Shown in pieces: positions 48,701 to 62,576 of a stretch of DNA of 64,000 bases. Under the pieces are notes generated by a model that was not told where the DNA came from, ran no database searches, and was given only the letters and a program-made list of their open reading frames with translations. Every line of letters starts with the position of its first letter. Positions within the stretch are counted from its first letter, which is position 1. The DNA is from Cardiocondyla obscurior (Eukaryota > Arthropoda > Insecta > Hymenoptera > Formicidae), in NCBI RefSeq assembly GCF_019399895.1, contig NC_091865.1, positions 4,035,001-4,099,000 of the forward strand, read 5' to 3'. The position numbers and the translations under genes were made by a program.

Positions 48701-51700
48701 AGCGCTAGAAAACTATTTGGCGGTTTTTGCAAGTAGAAATTTTTCGTGCACACGTAATTTGCGCATGTGTTTGCACAAACTGTTCCGCGCGCTGCTTCGC
48801 GTGTACTTTTTCAAATAAACTCCATCGGCATGCACAGTTTTTACGGGCGCGCATGCTTTACACACGTGAAAATATCTCGTAATAGCGTTTCTTTACCGTA
48901 TAAATATTCCATCAATATTACTGCGACGTTTACGTGCAGCAAAATACGGCAACATTCATCGAATTTCGACAGTTAATTTTACAGATCCGTTAAAATCTTT
49001 TTTTTCTGCTTTTTCCGACTATATATTTCGACAGCTTTTTTTATCAACTCTTTCAATACATCCTTGAAAGGCAGTAGCCACGGCCATTCCCTCAGCTCGT
49101 CTTGAGGCCCTATCAATGGTTATTGTGCCACGTACATCAGATACTATTCGATTATCTAGCACCCGAGGGACACCCGGAGGCGGCAGAGGGATACTCTTTT
49201 CTCGCGACGATGGTGTTGCGGAACGTTTCGACCTAACTTATTCATCGCGCATTTACTTAGACCCACGAAAGCTTTGGGGATCGAACTGCTCCTTCGAGAT
49301 ATTTCTCGTTTTACGATTCGAGTACTTACGACGCGTTTAAACCGGCGAAGAGAGCAGTCGCACGCCGCATCGGATCATTTCAACCCCCGTTTCCCAGACC
49401 GAAATTCCATTGACGATCTTAAGATCGTAGGCACTTTCTCGCAGCTCCCCGACATTATGATAGCGGATTATGTCTCGAGCAAATGGATTAGAAAAATCAT
49501 CAAGCGGGCCGTCAATCTGCCTGCGTTTTATGACGATTATAATTCCTACAGCTGACCCTAATAGCTTCGGAGACTAGGTAGATTCCTTGTCTCCTGCATA
49601 CAGCAAAGCAGTTTCGGAGAAGCAGTGATGTAATATTTAATCAGTTCTTCGTTTCGAGAAGACTTTAATATTTTATGACGTTAACCTCGTTTATATTAAA
49701 AATTTAATTTTATTTCCTGGGATGGTATCTTCTTGGCAGTTTTGCCCCAGGAAATTGAAAATTTATTAAGTTCTCCAGAAACACATAAGTCTCGTGAAAT
49801 ACTTAATTAAAATTTTTGCTATTTTTATAAGCGCATAAAACTTAATTGTTCGAGACTGCATTATGTTCCCATAGTAATATATTTATTTTGCGAGCCTGAT
49901 GTAAAATATTTGTAAAGATACTCGTTAAAAATTTTCTTTCTTTAAAATATCGATCACTTTGTAAGAAACATCACATAATTACAAACGCAAAATTTTTCTT
50001 TTTATCGTACTTAAAGTGCAGGTTATTAATAAATCATATATAAATCATTTTGAACGTAGTTTCGTTTTAAACGAATCAAAATTGCCGCGACAAAACCGAG
50101 GATGAAAGTCGGGCGGGATAGAGTTCTTTCTCTTTAAATTTCGTAAGTCAAAGAACTTTGTTTTCCGAGTTTCTCGTGTGGGAGAAGGCTCATCGCGTGT
50201 CCGTCGACGCCGAAGAAATATAACCCGGAGGATAGCAACGGGGTGAGAGAAAGTTTGTGATAACAGTATGTAAGAGTTTCCAAGTCGAGACACGGTTTTC
50301 ACCGTTATTATTTTCTACTATTAACTAGAAACGGCGCTATTAATTTTGTCATTGCATTAATATGCGGCCTGCAGGCAAACTCGCGGAATATATAACTTCT
50401 TAAAAAGTCCTAAATAATAATACATAGCCGGGGCATTTTGCGAATAGTAGCACTTTGTATGCAAATCTTTCTCCGACTTTCATGTAATTGCTTGCAATGG
50501 GTGCTATAGAAAATATATTATTTTTAAAGAGAGATGTATCACTCGCGTAGGACGAGCGTGAATAAATGATTCACTAAATATAAAGTTTATTAAACCGAGC
50601 TACGCAATATCGGTTACACATTTACTCACGATTTTATTTATAATGCATTTGCTCAGGCATGACTATTTTCATGTATATTTGATACTATCAACTGAAACAT
50701 AAATATCCTTCATTACGATAGTCTCTCAGCTAGCAATAATGAAAATACAAGCTAACAAGTTAATCATATACTTATTCTTTTTCTTTTTTTTTCTTTTTGT
50801 GTAATGCAACAAATTAAATTTGATTTAATACTACTTGTAACTTTAATAATTTTTAATTAAATATTTGCTAAACAAGCTAAGATGAACAAGCTCGACGAAT
50901 ACACCCCGCGTCGATAATAATTAAATTTAGCTTTATTTAACGTCGAGTTTTCCATGCATATTAAATAATTTAAAATTATACTGCTTTTTAATAAAAATTT
51001 AATAACAAAGGATGTCTTCGAATATACAACTTATTGATAGAACGTCTTGCTTGAACACGTGTGCCCGAGAGACACATATGATTCTCGCACGCGCTCGTTA
51101 CAAATACAGCTTGAACGTAACATTAACATCCGTTCGTGCGAAAATCGATGAACACGCTGTAATGTTTTCGAGCAACGCGGTGAAACAACCATACAGTTAT
51201 CTGCAAACATCAGCAGGCCGTTTCCCGTGCAACCAAATGGTTGGTTAAAGCAATTTACAGCCTCGTTTGTAAATAAGCCGTCGGTCGTTTGTTCACACTT
51301 GCCTATCGACAATCGACACTTTCGTTATGCAGTAATAAATTAATGTCGCGCTGACTCAGAGCATGATCGTGTGGGCACTGAACCAGTTTAGTTAATGAAA
51401 CAATGAACGGACAGACTAAAATTCAGTAATTAAATCAAACGTGGTAATCCCGTTGTATTTGCAACGTAATTAACGTTAAAAAAGATAAAAATAAAAAAAA
51501 TACGGCTTGCGACATTTAAATTTCAAATTAAATTTTCCTCTACAAATTATTTTTACAAAGTTATAGCACAAAATAATTAAATAACACAGCATATTTTTAT
51601 ATACCAAATATTAAAAAATAATAACGTAGGATATCAATAGTGTATTAAAATTTACACACACGTGTCTCTGTTACAAATTAACTTAAAATTAATTCATAAC

Positions 51701-52740
51701 GATTGGACGCTTGCAACGAGATTTACCGACGTGTGAAGTAAATTGTATTGGAGCTTTGAATCTCTTACTAGATATTGAATTGCAGCGAGAAACTAATTCG
51801 AAAAGTTGACCATTAAAAAATGACTTAAGCGAGAATAAGTAGATTACGATAACGTTTCATGTATAATTGTACAAAGAGATTGCGTATGAGAAATGCGTTA
51901 ACGTACTTTTATTATGCCTCGATCGTTAAAAGATTCACGCAACCGTTTAACAATTTTTGCCTTTGATCATTGCATGCAGCAAAGACTTCCTATCGCTCGT
52001 ACTTCTATATAATTTTTGCCGTAGAACTCCAATATGCTTACTCCAATAATCACCTAACTTGCGTGACTCGAACAATTACCGACAACGCTCCTGCGAGAGA
52101 GAAAATCGACCTACCGCGGCCGTACCCTCTTTGGCACGTCAGCTTTGTTCCTAGGAAATTGGATTTGTCTAGAATGCAAATGGAGTGCTGGACCAGAGTG
52201 TGTCGTGTATTGGTCGAATACGAAGTACGCGAATAGAAATGTACGTGGAAATGCGGAAATTGGCGTCTTTATGTACTACGATATCGCGTAACTTCAAAGT
52301 GATACGTCATAAGCACGAGATAAAATCAAGAGGAAGGTTTAAATTGGTTAATAATGATGAGAGGCATCTCGTACAGCGTTTTACAATAGCGTAAAGTAGT
52401 CGTATAAAAAAAATATATATAGGTATATGTATAAAAACAAAGCAAAGAAGATATTACGCGTGATATTATCAGTAGAGTTTATCATGGTTTAACCGCAGCG
52501 TTACGTTCCTCACTTTTGCGGGGCTCATTACCAATTCATTGACCTCAAGTGTTACGTATCGCGGCGATTCACCGTCTGAAATGTTTCCGTGTTAATCTTT
52601 CCGCGACAGATAAGGCGCAACACTCTCCCGCAGACTTTCAGATCCTCAAAGAGATACCAATCAATCCAGCATTGATGTTGTTGCGGCAAGCGTAAAGCAA
52701 CGAGCTGCGATGGAACATACGGTGAACGTAAGGCACTAAA
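48701..52740. other. Proposed intron, part 5
   Basis: Mostly AT-rich (49640-50040, 50560-51010, 51490-51960), with the ecdysone-response-like motif near the right end. No exon seen. Confidence 0.5.
52533..52545. promoter_or_regulatory. Ecdysone-response-like inverted repeat (IR1)
   Basis: AATTCATTGACCT fits the EcR/USP consensus RGKTCANTGAMCY at 12 of 13 positions; the second base is A instead of G. The TGACCT half is perfect. This is a motif match only. Confidence 0.25.
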
Positions 52741-52785
52741 TAAAAGAGCGGGCTTGTTGCAACGCGCCGCAGCTTTCGCTTTAAC

Positions 52786-52865
52786 AAAAAAAAAAAAAAG
52801 AGAAAAAAGAAAAAAGAAAAAAAAGAAGAAGAAGAGAAGAAAAAAAAAGAGACGAGAGAAGAAAC
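52786..52865 (+). repeat. A/GA-rich tract
   Basis: A 14-base A-run is followed by about 65 bp made almost only of A and G (AAAAAAGAAGAAGAAGAG-type words). Confidence 0.85.
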
Positions 52866-55325
52866 GCCGCGATACGACGCGCCGTCTGACACAATGGCGC
52901 GCAAATGGGCTTGCAAGTGTGCGACGAGAAACCGTGTAATCTTACTTTCTAGCCGGTCGATTGGCCTCGAGGAGAGTCACTCTTTCGAGCCCGACGGTCC
53001 AGGCATACAGACACACGTAGTACGTGGCATCGGATACACGAGCGTAACGAGCGATCGCGCGGCTACCGCGTTTCGTCGGCATGAAAATTACTTGTTGTAC
53101 GGCACGAGCACGTTGCTCCCGGTGTTTCCGTCATGTGGCGTAACGAGCCATATCTAAATGCCCCACCGGCACGGCGGGATACGTCGGGTAATTGATAATT
53201 GAACGTTTGAGATATACGTTATCTCGGATTTACCGTAGGCGGGGAGAGGTGTATTGTGCGCCTCTCGGCCCGGCGAGAGAGACATGCGCCTTCGTCGGAG
53301 GACTGGTTCTTACGGCGACGTTGAGCGCTATTGACGCGAGATGGAAGGCGTAATTAAGCCTTTACAGATCATATCAGCGTGATCACGTATAATGGCGCGT
53401 TAATTTTTGATCCCGCGTTAAGTGCCGCATGATCTTCCCCGCAGCGCGAAGCGTGTCGCATTCAATTTCACGTACTTGGAAATTGCTTATTACTTATAGT
53501 CGTTTTAAAAACGCATTCCTATTTTTATACACAAATCTGTCCTGTTTATACCTTGCAAAATATATTTTACAAACATTAACGATTAACTCTTTTTTTCTTT
53601 TAATATAATAAATATTATACGTTAACGTTTTAACGTTCTGCGATATACATATGTATAATTATTTATGAAATACGATTCTATTTTAACAATCAATTGTTGA
53701 AACAACTTACAGATATTTTACTAAGAAAAAATTTAATTTTCTAAAATAAAAGTCACGTCTCGTGTGATGTAACTTTGAAAATAATTTAGCAAAAGCGCAG
53801 CTAAATATTGGCAGACGGTATTTATTTACCGGCCGTTATCTGTATTCATTATCAGAGGTCTGTTTTAGGGTGAATTGGTTATTTTTAATTAAATTCTTTT
53901 AGGGAGAGCAACGTGCGAGGCGAAACCCGCGATAAAAGCGCGAGGATGTCGATGGTGGGGCGTAACGCGTGAGATTTACGCCATGCCGATCGGAGTGCCT
54001 GCGTCTATTAAAACGGCTTTTCCACGCGTTTGCCGGTGTCGAGCGCAAATAACCGTGGCGCGTTGACCAGAAATTCTCGCACGTATCGCCGTTGTAAAAC
54101 TTTCGAAAGCCGACCAGTGCCCATCTCGACGAGGTGTAATCAAGCCCGCTAAGTCCTAAGTACACACGTACCCCGCCACTCGTACGGTCGTGATTTATCC
54201 GCGCGATAATATTTTTCCAATCGTCCCCCACGTAGGCCCCGATATCGTAAATACACGCATACGCAGAGATGTGCCGCGCGGGTGTACCATAATCGACGCT
54301 GACAGCGTAGGGAATAATTTCGTAATAATTTATGAAAAGCAGAAACGGTGACTCGAACGATTTCGCGCCGGTAGCGGCGCGGCGTGCTGCAGAATGTATA
54401 TCATTTAAGTATTATATCGCTGGAACAACATGTAATTTCATATCTATCCGCTCTTCCGTGAAATTAATCAGAAAGGCAAAGATGACCAGCGTAGCGTTAA
54501 AATAATTACGCGATAACGCATTTACCTGTCGTCCCCGGGCTTTACATGTTTGCGGGTGAAACTTATAGGAAGCGATGGCTTTAAGCTAGCGTTCCAGTTT
54601 ACGGGCAACAAGTCTCTTCCCCAAGTGTTCCTCGACGACATAGTCGTTCGGCGTGCACGTGTGCACGCACACACGGCACGAGCATTGTACAGGAACTCCG
54701 ATAAGTCTGTAGATTATGTTGATGGCTTTGAATATTCTTTAATGTAAATTCCCCGATATCCGAGACCCCAGGCGGACCGGCGATAATCGGGAACGGCGAT
54801 TTGACACGGGGTCAAGTCACCGGATTAAACTTTACGTAGAGCTCAGGCTACACCGTGCCGACGCAGGTATCGCGTGACCGCGATGATCGATGCCCCCCCG
54901 TCCGTGTTAAATAATTCAACGATTTCCGACGTACAGTCTCATGCATGTGGTACTTCTTCCTCTTGCCCTCTTTCGCGGTCACAATTGCGCGTGTGTGCCC
55001 ATGTAGCAGTGGCCGAGTGATACCCTTCCCAACACAAACGCGTAACGTAATAAGAACAAATTGCACGCGTCTCGCATAAACGACGGGACGGACGTAGACG
55101 AACGCCCGTTGCTCTAACCGGCTACCGAGTTTTCTCTCGAGACATTAGATATCGGTGAAAAATCAATGTCGTTCGCAAAATGATTTATTCGCGGTAATTA
55201 CGCCCGGCTCAGATTCAGGCCGGGGAACTTTTTCTCTTTGAGCAGGGTCATTAATTTCTTGGCGGCGTTATATGAGCTAGGAAACGGCGAATATGTACTC
55301 TATATAAGACTTTATTTCTCGCGCG
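52866..55325. other. Proposed intron, CpG-rich DNA before the ratchet point
   Basis: CpG-dense at 52860-53480 and 53890-54400, with an AT-rich gap between. 54780-55320 leads to the branch point and pyrimidine tract of the recursive splice site. Confidence 0.5.
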
Positions 55326-55358
55326 CTAACTTTCCTTTCTCTTTTGTTTCAGGTAAGT
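55326..55358 (+). promoter_or_regulatory. Recursive splice site (ratchet point, zero-length exon)
   Basis: Read 5' to 3', the site has a branch-point-like CTAAC at 55326-55330, a pyrimidine tract (TTTCCTTTCTCTTTTGTTTC, with one G) at 55331-55350, the acceptor AG at 55351-55352, and then directly GTAAGT at 55353-55358, a perfect match to the consensus donor. This back-to-back 3'/5' splice site is the signature of ratchet points described in long Drosophila introns: splicing to the AG regenerates a strong GTAAGT donor on the upstream exon. I read every AGGT on the plus strand and every ACCT (minus-strand AGGT) in the window, and no other site combines a pyrimidine tract with a good donor. The site therefore marks the window as intronic on the plus strand. 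It is probably constitutive and leaves no sequence in the mRNA. Confidence 0.8.
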
Positions 55359-58150
55359 ACGCCATATGTCATCGAGCGTAAGCTCCCTCATGTACAAGGC
55401 GGGAAATTATCGCTACAACGATTTTGGATCAAGGAGGTTTGGTATCCGTTCCTGTATCAGTTATCGGTCATCAAGTACACGCAATGCAGTAAGAACGCCA
55501 GCATGTATAACAATATCTCGTTTCCGCAGAATTAATTAATTCTTCTTTTCAACTACGAGGGCTCGCAATTTTCTCTGAAATTCCATTTTTAATTGAAACG
55601 CAGCTATTTTGGGGTTGCGCAAAATTGTGGAAAACTACGAGGCTAATTTGATCGCAATTGCTGGCGAATATGAATTGTAAAGGGGATCGTGTACGAATTC
55701 GCCCCGCGTATATAATGAATCACGAATGTTGGGTAACACTGTTTACGGGGGTGGAATTACAATAGTTAATTAACTCGTAGCATTCAAGGCACAACAATCG
55801 AACACGACGCACGGCTAAATTTTGCGTGGCGATCGCGCGCTATTTCGATCGGACGCGTACCTACCTGTCCAAACAATCGGCTGATCATCTATTAATTTGC
55901 CTCCTGTGCGAAATTGAACGCCAAGTATTTACATGCGTGGAACGTAATGCGCTCGAAGCTAGACTGATCGAATCGCGAAGCCTCGTCGCATTATTCAGAT
56001 ACCTTTCGCGGAATCAGATTGCGGCCTGTAATAATTCTCGGGCCTCGGGAGGTCGCGATCGTTAAGTACAAACAGCGGAGCAGTTAAATTTTTTACAACG
56101 ATTTTTCTGCTACTTTACCGTAGTCGCTGCATCCAGGCTCGGTCATTCATAAATCACGTCTTGATTTCGCCTAGCGCGGAGCGACGACACAACGCGCAAG
56201 CAGAATGAATATATACATAAAATACTTATATGCGCAGTATGCGAGATTTTATCGGGCCACGCGGGGACATTAATTCCCATTGTACCGCATTATACGGATC
56301 ATAAAGCTCCGCTCTCCGGACAGGGCGATGGCAAATCTATAACAAGCAGATCGTCCGTTCGATAATCGGTCCTGCTACGAACGGTGCCAGCCTTAATGAA
56401 ATCATCTCCAGCCAATATTGAATATTAATGGGAAAAATGTCGCTTTAATTATAAATAATGCAACTCTCGTACATTTCACGATTAAAAAATACAATAGGCG
56501 AGAATATAGTTTGTTTGTTAAAGAAAATCTGTTAAAAAATATATATGGATGTGTATGATTGATATTAATACCGTGAATAAATTGCGATCACTTTTATTTA
56601 TCGAAAAAAAAAAAACCACAAATAATGATTACGTTTTATTTGTTGAAAATAATCATCCGTCGGTCCTTTAATATTAAAGACGATTACAGAAATTTAATTA
56701 AATTTAATTTATAGCCTCTATATTACGTAATTTTGTACATAGTATCTTTTTTTTTATTCATAAAAATATTTCCTTTATTAATACATATTTTAATTACCAG
56801 GGCACATTACTTTATTATTAAATTGCAAAAGTCATCCGCGTTGACAAAATGAACAGTTGTATAATAAATAACTTCGTTGTTTAACAACGCAATTTATAAT
56901 TGATGATAAAACACTAGACTTTTATAACTTTATATTGCAATACATTTTGGAAAATACACATGGCTGCGCTTTTAATAATTTATAAATTAAATATTAAATA
57001 TAACATTATCGCTAATATTTCAAATAGCGTACAAAAACTTCGGAAACCCTCGTATTCTCTGTAAACTCTATTTAACATGCTCCCATCCCAAAAAGAGATG
57101 ATAAATAAATCATGGCGACACTGTTCCCTCTCATAGGAGGTACCCTTTATTAATTTTTTATCAAAAACGTCGTCTGCATTATTTCTCGAAGAAAAACGTC
57201 CGACGCAGACCGTTAAATCGTCTGCCAGGACTAAGGAAGCGGACCGAAAGAGCCCTATCTATGTACAGGGCGAGGACGAAGATCCGGGAGAAATGAACTA
57301 CATCGAATCTGCGGCCGACTTCATAATACGGTCTACGGAATATCCATTTGTCGTCGGGCCAAGCCTACGGGGTCGGGATTTCCTTCACCCCGCGGTTATG
57401 CGCGGCCGCATTACTTTTATTCGGACGTTATTGATAAACGATAAAATCTAGTCGGAAGTCCACCCCCTCTCCGCTCATAAATTCCGCGGCACTTCCGCCC
57501 AACGAGCCATTCGACAAACCGCTCGCGACGAATAAATCACTTTTGCCCTCCCTCCCATCTCCGCGAAAGCGTTTCCCGGCTAACCGTAATCCGAGCATCG
57601 ACGAATTAAGAAGCCCACTGCGGCTGGATTGCGCCAGATCGATCGAATTATTATGCGATTTGTATGTGTCAATGCGCCGTGTTTCCTCTCGCGTTTTAGC
57701 GCATACATACGCCGGGTAACTTCACGTGTGATATAGCTGCAATTTAATCGCGCACAATGCCGCGATTGTAAATTGCAACCGCCACTGGCCGAGATTGGAA
57801 TTTTCAGTGGCAATTTGTACGGAAACAATAAGTACCGTTAATGCTATTGAAATAATTATTATATTCGTCAATTGCAGCGCGGTTCTATCGGTGAGCTTAG
57901 GGAGCGAGATTAATTATGCAGGAGCTGGGAAAGTATTTTTAATTGCATTTCAATTATTTTTTTAATGCATTTTTTTTTTTTTTTTTTTTTAACGATTCAT
58001 AGAATAACAGCGTGTGTCACAAAGAACATATAATTTAGCTCATTTTGCATTTGTTAGTCATGTTTCTTAGATAGAAATTCCTAGTCTCTTTTAGATAAGA
58101 AGTTTCCAGTTTTATGGAGTACACGTGCAGTAAAATACGCTGCAGGAAAA
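55359..58150. other. Proposed intron after the ratchet point
   Basis: AT-rich at 56420-57030, then a CpG-rich island at 57170-57830. The latter holds a 104-codon stop-free frame on the plus strand (57137-57448) discussed as a finding. Confidence 0.45.
57970..57990 (+). repeat. Poly(T) run, about 20 nt
   Basis: A run of about 20 T bases in an AT-rich stretch. Confidence 0.9.
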
Positions 58151-59020
58151 ATCGATCAATCTTCTTTACTCGAGATACTTATGCGCCCCGCGGGGCTGGA
58201 ATGACAGATACAGAAGCTATTCAACATCGTCGGATACAGTGAGCGGAATCCGACGAATAGACCTCAGTGCGACGTTATTGTGATGTGCCGCGTACACGCG
58301 ACCAACATAGCATATCGGAAGCCAATGTCAATCTTTCCCCCTTGCTTATACATGCGTTGACGTGAAGACGTGTGTTCCCTCGTGCGGAACTATAGAAACC
58401 TGAATTACTTGGAGCGCCTTTCAACCCCCAATGTCGCGAATCCGAAGTGCCTACCCTACACATTTGGACTGAAATGCACGCGCGCTTACTCGAGGCTGTC
58501 GCGACTTCAGGTTCAAGTGTAGTGTCTTCAATTTCTTCCGCCCCCTGCCGCGTTCTTCCTTTCGTTGAGAATATTTCCCTTTCATCTTCGACCGGCAATA
58601 CCAAGAATCTCCCCCGCTATGCAAATCGTATTTTGTCGTAAAACGTGCAAGCTCGCCGCCGAAGAAGTCAACGCGACGGAGCGGATGTAGATGCGACTAG
58701 GAATCGAAAGGGAGGGATGAGTAGTCGAGGGCAAACGGCGTCCACGCTTGCAAAAACGAACGAGAGATTTAAGGGCAAGGTACCGCCGTAGAAAAATAAA
58801 GGACCCTCGTCTGCGCGGAGCGTCCTTAAGCTGAGCTCTCGAGAATGTAAAATCAGTATGCGTTTAAGCGAGCCAATTGTACGTGTATGAATAAAAACAA
58901 GATTTCTTTTCAATAAAAAATGAGATCAGTTAAATGCTCTAACGTTAGCTCTTATATACATTTGGTTAAAACTCGGCAACTAAAATCCTTGAATTCTAAA
59001 AGTACTGTTTCATCAATTGC

Positions 59021-59045
59021 TTTTTTTTTTTTTTTTTTTTTTTTT
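59021..59045 (+). repeat. Poly(T) run, 25 nt
   Basis: Twenty-five consecutive T bases, equal to the longest homopolymer in the window (also at 1264). Confidence 0.95.
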
Positions 59046-61885
59046 GTTCTTCCTTTTTTAATGTATTCAATGTAATCTCCATTTGTCAAGAGACGAAACA
59101 CGACGAAATTTAAACGTTAATTTTATTTCCTACCCCGTATCGAATTCAATACTTTATTGCGTAGACATTTTTTATACAATCTTTAATGAAAGTAATGAAC
59201 ATTTTGCTTATACTATTACGGTCATAGTTTCGAGTTTAATTGCCCGTCATGGAAAGTGAAATGACACCGCGCGAGACTGTCACCGGATGTGTCTACGGAT
59301 GCTGTGTACCGATGACGTGTACCTATGCACATGAGCAAAGCGTATACGAGAGGCGCGCGACGTGGACGCGTGTCCCTGTTAATAATCGCGGCGCTTTCGA
59401 GACGTGTGCGTTGCTTTACATGCAAATCAGACAATTGCAGCCGATATGTACGGACGTGCGTCGGGAATGGGGTTAGACGTGGGGACTATGTCCATCGGCG
59501 GTTTAATTAGATTATGCTGCCATACCTCATCGGGCTTCACCCTTGTTCCCCACCACCGACGACGAGCTCTGTGCAATCTGACAAACACGGAATGACACTC
59601 TGTCCAACGATGCATAACGCGATAGCGTACGCACAGATTAGAGATAGACAGCCGCGATAAATACACCCGAGACAAAAACATGATTGACTCCGCCATAAAT
59701 TTGAGCGAATTTTGGCGAAACGCTCTCGTGCTCGTCTGAAATTAGCGTAATGTACGTGCTCCTAAATCGCGAAATTTCCTCATCGTGTTTTGCGCGCGAT
59801 CCAAGGTATATGTATAATCCTACGCGGCTTCATCTCTAAAATAGGTACATTGACACATATACACATATGTATATGGATTAAAAAATTAATAAAATGCAGA
59901 ATCGATTTGCCGCGCTCATTCATTAATTATGACGGCAGCAACTTAATTATTTTTATATCCAGCAATTAATTTCAATTAATTAAAATTAAAAACCGGAAAA
60001 AAATGTCCAATAATTATAAAAGAATCGCACTTGCATTTACATTTAAATCTCACGTACATAAAATATATTTTATATCATTGCATAAAAATAAAAAAAATTT
60101 TCAAGAGAATATAATTACGTACAATTCTATTCACGTCGCGCGTTTCTTAATCGCTCCGATACCATATCCGTTAATTGACCCGAACTGGAATTTCGACCAG
60201 ACGCAATTTACATAAATGAGAGAACGTTATTACGATTCGCGTCAATGCCATGAAATGTACTTCTGTGCATTACGCACGATCAAAACGAAATATCCCGTGC
60301 GATTTTGCGAGTTAAATGAAGATTTTATGCCCACCAATTTCCGCGCGCCGTCTCGCGATCAAACGTAAATTCATAAACACGCGAGCGGGCAAACGGCATA
60401 TTAAATACGCGTACGAATAAACAGATACGTACAGACGGATGAATAAGCAAACGGAGGATCCAGGAGAAAGAGCGAAAGGGGAAGCGGGGCCGCACCATCG
60501 TCGGATGCTCCGGGCTATGGAGTTGAAAGCCCGACAATATGCACGTTTCTGCCCGAGCCGATGATTGGACACATTCCATTCGTCTCATCGTCGCCGTCAA
60601 GCACGGCGGGGCCGTCATTGTTTCGCGACAAATTAGTTTGTCAAAACCAGCAGAAACGAGAATGACTCGCAGGCGCGCAAGTCATTTCGCCTTGGAACTC
60701 GGCTAGAACGAAATTGTGGCGGCAAGATGGATCGGCGGTGGCGAGAATGGCAGAAGCGCGAAACGTGCCAGTCGACGTTATTTCCGTATACGATTGGACA
60801 CTTTTTTTCAATACTACGGGGGTTTCAACGAATGACAGGCGGCTATTGCGCGACGTCATTTGTTTCGTCTACGTGAACTGAATTTCGCTTTTTGACTCTT
60901 TCGCGAGGCTATACAAGCCAAAAAGATCTACACAAAATGCTTGCGTTCAATCAGTTTTACATGTGTCGCATTTCAAATTTTCTCGATCGCGTAATTATAA
61001 GCACTTTTATTTTTAATAAGATGCTTAATCGAAAACGTTAATTACATAATAATAATTTAATACTACGTTTATTACTATTTTAGTTTTAAAGTTTAAAATT
61101 TTTTTTACACCTATTAATTTTCTTAGCCGTATGTCTAATCTAAGAGAATATAACGTGTTTTACAAACGTAGACAGATATTAGCAACGACAATTGGACTGA
61201 AGCTACGCGTAAAATTAGCTACCAGTTGTGCTGAATGCGAAATATAATTACGCGCGAAAGGGGCATGACGAAAGAAAAAAAAGACACATATCCCGAGGAA
61301 AGACGGACAAATGAGAAAATGTTAACACGACTTCGAAACAAGAAACCACGACAAGGTAGGCCAGAGTCGAAGGTCTTTGAGATTTTATTTCCGCTCGAGA
61401 TAACACCCTTAAAACCTTGACGTCGCGTGGCGGCGTGGAGCCAACGAGAGTGGCGTAATTACCTACAATCAGTCACAGGATTACGTGGGTTCTGCAGACT
61501 CGGCTATTCGTTTCTTTTTTTTTCCGCGTCTATCTTGCATACACGCACATCACTTGTGCATGTTTTTACGCGATGGCCACGGTCTACCGGGGGCGAAAGA
61601 AAAAGAGGGATGAGCGAATAAATTGCGCAATGGCAAAAAAGTAACGGCCAGAAATGTGCGTCTAATCTCAGCTGAAAGTTGGAATAGTGCCTTTTGCCGT
61701 GAGCTAGGTTACTTTGAGAAATGAGATTTCAGTTATAAAGCGAAGCCCCTTTGCTCGTTTGTCGATCTTTGCAAAATCGCAATATCAAAACAATACCGAG
61801 TTTCACGAGAGGTTCTAATCTTTCGACAGTTACACAATCTTGCAGCTTTTTATTTAACACAAATGAAATCATTATTGTGCAATAC

Positions 61886-61901
61886 AAAAAAAAAAAAAAA
61901 A
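61886..61901 (+). repeat. Poly(A) run, 16 nt
   Basis: Sixteen consecutive A bases. Confidence 0.9.
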
Positions 61902-62231
61902 GTTTTCTTTGTATGCATTTTACAGCGCTACGTGCTATTATGTCATCGTTCATAATTTAGATCTAAAACGAGTCAACGACCTGGAAACATTTGTATTTTG
62001 TGCAATTACGAAAACAACACACGCCATTTGGTATTCACGAACGCCGTAAAAGGATTCTCGTACTATTGCCGTGACTCAAGCAAATTAAAAGCATTGGCTC
62101 GCGAGTTTTAGAATGTAAAGTTATCGTGACGTGGCGTAAACGTTATGACACCTGCTTACTGTACGCAAATGTTCCTTGAAGCTAATACCGTTTTGGGTAA
62201 AACGTAATTAGTTAAAATATTGAATTATATG

Positions 62232-62247
62232 TATATTAATTAATATA
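62232..62247. repeat. 16-bp AT palindrome
   Basis: TATATTAATTAATATA is a perfect palindrome in an AT-rich stretch, followed by imperfect TAACATA repeats. AT content makes this unsurprising. It includes a TTAATTAA homeodomain-type core. Confidence 0.35.
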
Positions 62248-62556
62248 ACATAACATACATAACATGTACGTCATAAAAAAAATAACATAAAATGTGTAGT
62301 TTTAGATTTGTCAAAAATATCTATTAACGCTCTCGTTTTGTATTATCTTTGGACCAATTATCAACCCTTTCGCAATTACGAATAATTGCGCGGGACGCAC
62401 GTATATCCCTTTTCCAAGAGAAGCTACAGACATTTTTCAATGTTAAATGACTTGACGTTCTCGGCGCTACCCTCGCGGCAGGGTCAAGAATTTAACAATT
62501 GAACAGGCCGCCGTTTATCTCGTCAGGGGTTGATCGCCTTTTTGGGCGGCCAAACC

Positions 62557-62576
62557 CTCCCTGCCTACGCAGGGAG
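62557..62576. repeat. Hairpin with 8-bp perfect stem
   Basis: CTCCCTGC and GCAGGGAG pair around the loop CTAC. A stem of this length with a four-base loop is expected about once in 64 kb, so it is notable only for its GC content. Confidence 0.4.

Larger units (their letters stand above)
58151..62400. other. Proposed intron, part 6
   Basis: CpG-rich patches (58150-58800, 59220-59800, 60210-60900) alternate with AT-rich DNA (59870-60190, 60930-61150, 62220-62300). No supported gene. Confidence 0.45.
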
